In this document: in pieces, positions 60,001-64,000 of the stretch | Position numbering within the stretch: position 1 is the first letter of the stretch | Layout of the letters: the number at the start of each line of letters is the position of its first letter | Assembly (NCBI GenBank): GCA_947346365.1 | Contig: CANAAV010000007.1 | Span: forward strand, 32,430 to 96,429 | Source: an uncultured Flavonifractor sp. | GTDB taxonomy: Bacteria; Bacillota; Clostridia; Oscillospirales; Oscillospiraceae | DNA length: 64,000 nucleotides | Direction: 5' to 3' | Position numbers and translations under genes: made by a program | The notes under the pieces: generated by a model | Seen by the model: the letters and a program-made list of their open reading frames with translations, nothing else | Databases searched by the model: none | Told to the model about the DNA's origin: nothing

Positions 60001-61332
60001 ATGATCGACATTAAATTTCTCCGGGAAAACCCCGAGGCGGTACGGGAGAATATGCGCAAGAAGTTTCAGGAGGATAAACTCCCCCTGGTGGACCAGGTGC
60101 TGTCGCTGGACAGGGAAAACCGGGATACCATCCAGGCGGCCCAGGACCTGCGCACCCAGCGCAACGCACTGTCAAAGCAGGTGGGTATGCTCATGGGTCA
60201 GGCAAAAAAGACCAACGATCCCGCCAAGCTGGAGGAGGCGGAACGGCTGAAAAAGCAGGTCTCCGACGGCGCGGAGCGCCTGGCGGCCCTGGAAAAACGG
60301 GAGGATGAGCTGGCGGCGGAAATCCGGAAAATTATGCTGGTGATTCCCCAGATAATCGACCCGTCGGTGCCCATCGGCCCGGACGACTCCGCCAATGTAG
60401 AGGTGGAGCGCTTTGGGGAGCCGTCGGCGCCGGACTTCCCGGTGCCCTATCACACGGAGATCATGGAGAGCTTGGACGGCATCGATATGGACGCTGCCGG
60501 CCGGGTGTCCGGCTCCGGCTTCTACTACCTGCTAGGGGATGTGGCGCGGCTGCACGAGGCGGTGCTGGCCTATGCCAGAGACTTCATGATTGACAAGGGC
60601 TTTACCTTCTGCATCCCGCCCTTTATGATTCATAGCAATGTGGTGGAAGGGGTGATGTCCTTTGCGGACATGGAGGCGATGATGTATAAGATCGAGGGAG
60701 AGGACCTCTACCTGATCGGCACCAGCGAGCACTCCATGATCGGCCGGTTTATTGACCAGATTCTGCCGGAGGAAAAGCTGCCCCAGACGCTGACCTCTTA
60801 TTCTCCCTGCTTCCGGAAGGAAAAGGGGTCCCACGGCATTGAGGAGCGGGGCGTATACCGCATTCACCAGTTTGAAAAGCAGGAGATGATCGTGCTGTGC
60901 AAGCCGGAGGACTCCATGGGCTGGTACGAAAAAATGTGGCGCTATTCGGTGGAGCTGTTCCGCAGCATGGATATTCCCGTGCGGCAGCTGGAGTGCTGCT
61001 CCGGGGACCTGGCGGATCTGAAGGTCAAATCCTGTGATATCGAGGCATGGTCCCCCCGCCAGCAAAAGTATTTTGAGGTGTGTTCCTGCTCCAACCTGGG
61101 AGACGCCCAGTCCCGCCGCCTGAAAATCCGCGTCAAAGGGCCCGACGGAAAAACCTATCTGCCCCATACCTTAAATAATACCGTGGTAGCGCCCCCGCGG
61201 ATGCTCATCGCCCTGTTGGAAAATAACCTGTGCGCCGATGGCAGCGTCAAGATTCCCGCTGTTCTGCGGTCTTACATGGGCGGCAAAGAGCGGCTGATTC
61301 CCAAGACACACGGAAAAGACGCGCAGGACTGA
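60001..61332 (+). CDS. serS: Seryl-tRNA synthetase
   Basis: A 443-residue SerRS, which charges tRNA-Ser. The N-terminal coiled-coil arm (residues 30-100) is followed by the class II core: motif 2 CFRKEKGSHGIEERGVYRIHQ and motif 3 NNTVVAPPRMLIALLENN. The ribosome site is ACGAGGTGG. No T-box leader is seen upstream. Confidence 0.97.
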   Translation: MIDIKFLRENPEAVRENMRKKFQEDKLPLVDQVLSLDRENRDTIQAAQDLRTQRNALSKQVGMLMGQAKKTNDPAKLEEAERLKKQVSDGAERLAALEKREDELAAEIRKIMLVIPQIIDPSVPIGPDDSANVEVERFGEPSAPDFPVPYHTEIMESLDGIDMDAAGRVSGSGFYYLLGDVARLHEAVLAYARDFMIDKGFTFCIPPFMIHSNVVEGVMSFADMEAMMYKIEGEDLYLIGTSEHSMIGRFIDQILPEEKLPQTLTSYSPCFRKEKGSHGIEERGVYRIHQFEKQEMIVLCKPEDSMGWYEKMWRYSVELFRSMDIPVRQLECCSGDLADLKVKSCDIEAWSPRQQKYFEVCSCSNLGDAQSRRLKIRVKGPDGKTYLPHTLNNTVVAPPRMLIALLENNLCADGSVKIPAVLRSYMGGKERLIPKTHGKDAQD

Positions 61333-61345
61333 AAGGAGGAGCCCG

Positions 61346-61699
61346 GTGGCGGAGGAAGAAAAGCGGCCTAGCGGGCAAGAGCCCTATGTGCCCGCCTCCC
61401 CGGCAAAGCGCGTTTTGGCCTGGGTGGGAGTGGCCTATATGGCGCTGCTGGTGCTGCTGAACCTGTACCCCTTTTACAGCGGCGGACAGTATCTGACGGG
61501 AGTAGGGCCCCTGCTGGTATGTCCCGGCGCAGCGGGCATGGCGGCGCTGTGCCTGCTTCAGCTGCGGCAGGAGGCGGAGCGCCCGGCGTGGAAAACGTGC
61601 GCGCTGGCGGGCCTGACGGCGCTGTGCGCCGTGGTGGCGCTGGTGGCGCTGGCGGACGGAATCCCCGCCCTGCTGGCGGGGCTGGGGGTGGGAGCATGA
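61346..61699 (+). CDS. Small three-helix membrane protein
   Basis: A 117-residue protein with a short polar N-terminus and about three hydrophobic helices (residues 25-44, 52-69 and 85-108). It has no family I recognise. The start is a GTG with AAAGGAGGAG in front of it. Its stop overlaps the rsmG start (ATGA), and it follows serS by 13 bp. Confidence 0.7.
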   Translation: MAEEEKRPSGQEPYVPASPAKRVLAWVGVAYMALLVLLNLYPFYSGGQYLTGVGPLLVCPGAAGMAALCLLQLRQEAERPAWKTCALAGLTALCAVVALVALADGIPALLAGLGVGA

Positions 61700-62415
61700 G
61701 ACGACTGATCGCCCAGGGGCTGGCGGAACTGGGCCTGGAGGGGCGGGTGCCGCCCCAGTCGGCCCAGACGCTGGAGCGGTACGGGGCGCTGCTGCTGGAG
61801 AAAAACCGGGTGATGAACCTGACCGCCATCACCCAGCCGGAACAGGTGGCCCGGCTGCACATGCTGGACTGTGCCGCTCTTTTGAACGTGCCCGGAGTGG
61901 AGCTCGCAGGAAAGCGGGTTATCGACGTGGGTACCGGGGCGGGATTCCCGGGCATGGTGCTCCAGCTTTTGTGCCCGGGCGCCCGGGTCACGCTGCTGGA
62001 CAGTCTGGGCAAGCGGCTGGACTGGCTGCGGGAGATTGCCCCGGCCCTGGGAGCGGAGCGGGTGGAGATCCGCCATGGCAGGGGAGAGGAGCTCTCCCAC
62101 GAGCCGGACTGGCGGGAGAGCTTTGACTACGCTGTGTCCCGGGCGGTGGCGCCGCTGGAAATCCTGTGCGAGCTGTGCCTGCCCTATGTGGCGCCGGGAG
62201 GGAGACTGCTGGCGATGAAGGCCGTGGACTGTGAGGAGGAGCTCTCTCGGGCGGCTCGGGGAATTGCCCTGCTGGGGGGCGAGCCGGAGCGCAATTGGGA
62301 TTACGCGCTGCCGGGCACGGACGTCGTGCACCGGGTGGTGGTGGTGAAAAAGCGCGCGCCTACGCCCAAGGGCTATCCCCGCCGCTGGACGAAGATACAA
62401 AAAACGCCGCTATAG
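61696..62415 (+). CDS. rsmG: 16S rRNA methyltransferase RsmG
   Basis: A 239-residue SAM-dependent methyltransferase that makes m7G527 in 16S rRNA. It contains the RsmG blocks LLLEKNRVMNLTAITQP and motif I IDVGTGAGFPGMVLQLL, followed by the LLDSLGKRLDWLREI segment and an SRAVAPLEILCE strand. Starts in the overlap with the membrane protein gene. A 20-odd-bp hairpin (62425-62460) follows. Confidence 0.96.
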   Translation: MRRLIAQGLAELGLEGRVPPQSAQTLERYGALLLEKNRVMNLTAITQPEQVARLHMLDCAALLNVPGVELAGKRVIDVGTGAGFPGMVLQLLCPGARVTLLDSLGKRLDWLREIAPALGAERVEIRHGRGEELSHEPDWRESFDYAVSRAVAPLEILCELCLPYVAPGGRLLAMKAVDCEEELSRAARGIALLGGEPERNWDYALPGTDVVHRVVVVKKRAPTPKGYPRRWTKIQKTPL

Positions 62416-62424
62416 AAATAGAGA

Positions 62425-62460
62425 CGGAGAAATAGATTGGGAAAAATCGCTATTTCTCCG
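62425..62460. repeat. Inverted repeat after rsmG
   Basis: CGGAGAAATAG (62425-62435) pairs with CTATTTCTCCG (62450-62460) around a 14-nt loop; there is no clear T tract. Could be a weak terminator. Confidence 0.4.
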
Positions 62461-62532
62461 GATAAAAACATTGATTCTGTTGTGAATTTGTGATATGGTA
62501 ATAAAGCAGGCTAACGCAGAGGGAGGGAGTAG

Positions 62533-63273
62533 ATGTCTACAGCCATTGTGATCACATCGGGCAAGGGCGGCACCGGAAAGACCTCCCTTACCGGCGGCGT
62601 CGGCTCCTGCATGGCGGCGCTGGGAAAGCGGGTGCTGTGCATCGACATGGACGTGGGTCTGCGCAATTTGGATCTGACCTTGGGGATGAGCGACCGGGTG
62701 CTGATGGATTTTACCGATGTGCTCCAGGGGCGCTGCACGCTGGAACGGGCCGCGGTGCCCCACCGGGAGATCCGCGGGCTGTCCCTGCTGACGGCGCCGG
62801 TGTCTCTGCCGGAGGAGCCGCTGGAGGAACAGGCCATGCTGGAATTAATCCGCCAGGCCAGGGAGAGCTATGACTATATTTTGATGGACTGCCCCGCCGG
62901 GCTGGGGGCGGGTTTCCGGCTGGCCTGCTGCGGGGCCGACCGGGCGGTCATGGTCTCCACCTCCGACGCGTCCGCCCTGCGGGGGGCCCAGCGGACGGCC
63001 CACATACTGCGGGAGCGGATACCGGAAATCCATCTGGTGGTAAACCGGGTGCAGCCCAAGCTGCTGCGCCGGCTGAACGCCACGATTGACGACGCTATGG
63101 ACGCCGCCGGCCTGCCCCTGCTGGGGCTGGTGCCGGAGGACTCCCAGGTGATGCTGTATGCCAACCGGGGTTTCCCGCTGATTCTGTGCACCAACCGGGG
63201 GGCGGTTGTGGCCTATTTGAATATTGCCCGGCGGCTGATGGGAGAAAAAACGCCGCTGATGCGGGTGAGATAA
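62533..63273 (+). CDS. minD: MinD-like septum site-determining ATPase
   Basis: A 246-residue deviant Walker A ATPase of the MinD/ParA superfamily. The P-loop is SGKGGTGKTSL, the A' motif DMDVGLRNLDLTLG, and Walker B DYILMDCPAG. The C-terminal IARRLMGEKTPLMRV region resembles the MinD membrane-targeting helix. MinC and MinE genes are not adjacent. It could be a MinD acting alone or a MinD-related ATPase with another partner. Confidence 0.85.
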   Translation: MSTAIVITSGKGGTGKTSLTGGVGSCMAALGKRVLCIDMDVGLRNLDLTLGMSDRVLMDFTDVLQGRCTLERAAVPHREIRGLSLLTAPVSLPEEPLEEQAMLELIRQARESYDYILMDCPAGLGAGFRLACCGADRAVMVSTSDASALRGAQRTAHILRERIPEIHLVVNRVQPKLLRRLNATIDDAMDAAGLPLLGLVPEDSQVMLYANRGFPLILCTNRGAVVAYLNIARRLMGEKTPLMRVR

Positions 63274-63295
63274 CATAAGGAAAGGAAGCGGCATT

Positions 63296-63712
63296 ATGAA
63301 TATCGCGCTGATGGCACACGACAATAAAAAAGAACTGATGGTTCAGTTCTGCATCGCCTACTGCGGCATTTTATCCAAGCACACGGTCTGCGCCACCAGC
63401 ACGACAGGGAAGCTGGTGGGTGAGGCCACAGGGCTGTCCGTCAGTCTGTTTTTATCCCACGCCCATGGCGGAAGCCAGCAGATTGGGGCCAGGATCGCGT
63501 ATAACGAGATTGACATGGTGCTCTTTTTCTCCGATCCCCAATCCAACGATCTGGACGCGGATCTCAATTATATCACCCGCCTGTGCGACCAGTACAATAT
63601 ACCCTTTGCCACGAACGTAGCCACGGCGGAAATGCTGATTCACGGCTTGGAGCGGGGAGACCTGGACTGGCGGGACATCATCAATCCAAAGACCAAACCG
63701 TTTACGGCATAA
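63296..63712 (+). CDS. mgsA: Methylglyoxal synthase
   Basis: A 138-residue MgsA that turns DHAP into methylglyoxal and phosphate. It begins IALMAHDNKKELM, has TSTTGKL and LSHAHGGSQQIGARI phosphate-binding loops, and the catalytic Asp in NEIDMVLFFSDP. The ribosome site is AAGGAAAG. It ends the minD-mgsA unit and is followed by a terminator. Confidence 0.96.
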   Translation: MNIALMAHDNKKELMVQFCIAYCGILSKHTVCATSTTGKLVGEATGLSVSLFLSHAHGGSQQIGARIAYNEIDMVLFFSDPQSNDLDADLNYITRLCDQYNIPFATNVATAEMLIHGLERGDLDWRDIINPKTKPFTA

Positions 63713-63736
63713 CACGGCGGAGCCTGAAAGGTTCTC

Positions 63737-63764
63737 GGCGGGGCGGCGCCCCGCCTTTCCTTTT
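63737..63764 (+). terminator. Intrinsic terminator after mgsA
   Basis: A perfect 8-bp stem GGCGGGGC/GCCCCGCC around GGC, followed by TTTCCTTTT. Confidence 0.8.
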
Positions 63765-63842
63765 ACTGCCGGGAAGGTGACAAGTAAACCGGGGAAACAG
63801 GCTGTTTCCCTGGTAATTTTTATGTTGCGCATACGAAATTCC

Positions 63843-63871
63843 TTGACAGAAGAGCTCAGGGGACTTAAAAT
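63843..63871 (+). promoter_or_regulatory. Promoter at the right edge
   Basis: TTGACA (63843-63848), 17-bp spacer, TAAAAT (63866-63871). It would drive a gene beyond the window; the remaining 130 bp hold a GAAGA...TCTTC hairpin and no start I can defend. Confidence 0.7.
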
Positions 63872-64000
63872 AGATTTGGTGTATTTTTTGAAGAACGAGG
63901 AGTCAGCTCTTCAAATTTTGTGCAGAGTCCGGCCGCCTGGCCGGCTGCTCATCCCCGGCGGTGTCTCTGCGCCGCCGGTATACCGTAAACGGAAGAGCGG

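Overview
This 64 kb window looks like part of a GC-rich, low-redundancy Firmicutes chromosome, most like a gut Clostridia of the Oscillospiraceae type (Flavonifractor/Lawsonibacter-like). The reasons are the dnaA-dnaN-yaaA-recF-remB-gyrB-gyrA block, an L21-Prp-L27 operon whose L27 carries the cleavable N-terminal extension, a DinR-type LexA box, DUF1836 and SleB-like wall hydrolases, and perfect TGTTTCACGTGAAACA parS sites. The genus is an inference. The window spans the replication origin region.

Layout. 1-6.2 kb: the 3' end of one citrate synthase, a GNAT, an orphan histidine kinase, then an SOS-type operon (internally deleted S66 peptidase, lexA, DUF6440, exoA) and ilvE. 6.3-10.2 kb: a restriction-modification pair (nuclease-like plus methyltransferase fusion, and a specificity subunit) behind a leader with a strong promoter and a perfect intrinsic terminator. 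10.3-18.8 kb: HAD hydrolase, two tandem SleB-like wall hydrolases, rplU-prp-rpmA, obgE, a second citrate synthase, and corA with a long leader that encodes a proline-rich peptide overlapping a strong terminator. 19.0-27.3 kb: a tRNA-Gly/tRNA-Thr-bounded island carrying a RADAR-like anti-phage operon (AAA+ ATPase RdrA, adenosine-deaminase-fold RdrB, four-helix membrane protein). 27.4-37.6 kb: lipoproteins, LUD protein, YitT, an orphan ParC, and a mtnA / class II aldolase / Fe-alcohol dehydrogenase cluster that looks like a 5-deoxypentose (DHAP-shunt) salvage route, followed by a nitroreductase and an HExxH lipoprotein. 37.7-46.8 kb: the dnaA-gyrA origin block, with degenerate DnaA boxes between dnaA and dnaN. 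46.8-55 kb: housekeeping genes (rnhA, degV, prmA, thyA-folA-nudix, asnA). 55.2-63.7 kb: ychF, noc-parA-parB with three parS sites, serS, rsmG, a MinD-like ATPase and mgsA.

How it fits together. Replication initiation, sliding clamp, gyrase and the ParABS/Noc segregation system all lie within about 25 kb and on the same strand; the usual rpmH-rnpA-yidC-jag-mnmEG block is not in the window. Two defence loci (RADAR-like and the RM pair) sit on one flank of the origin.

The most interesting items are the RADAR-like operon between two tRNA genes, the possible ribosome-controlled attenuator in front of corA, the motorless RM pair with its leader RNA, the LexA-box promoter that fires through a catalytically gutted S66 gene, a repeat family that begins exactly at the stop codon of three unrelated genes, and a nested-hairpin MITE-like element.
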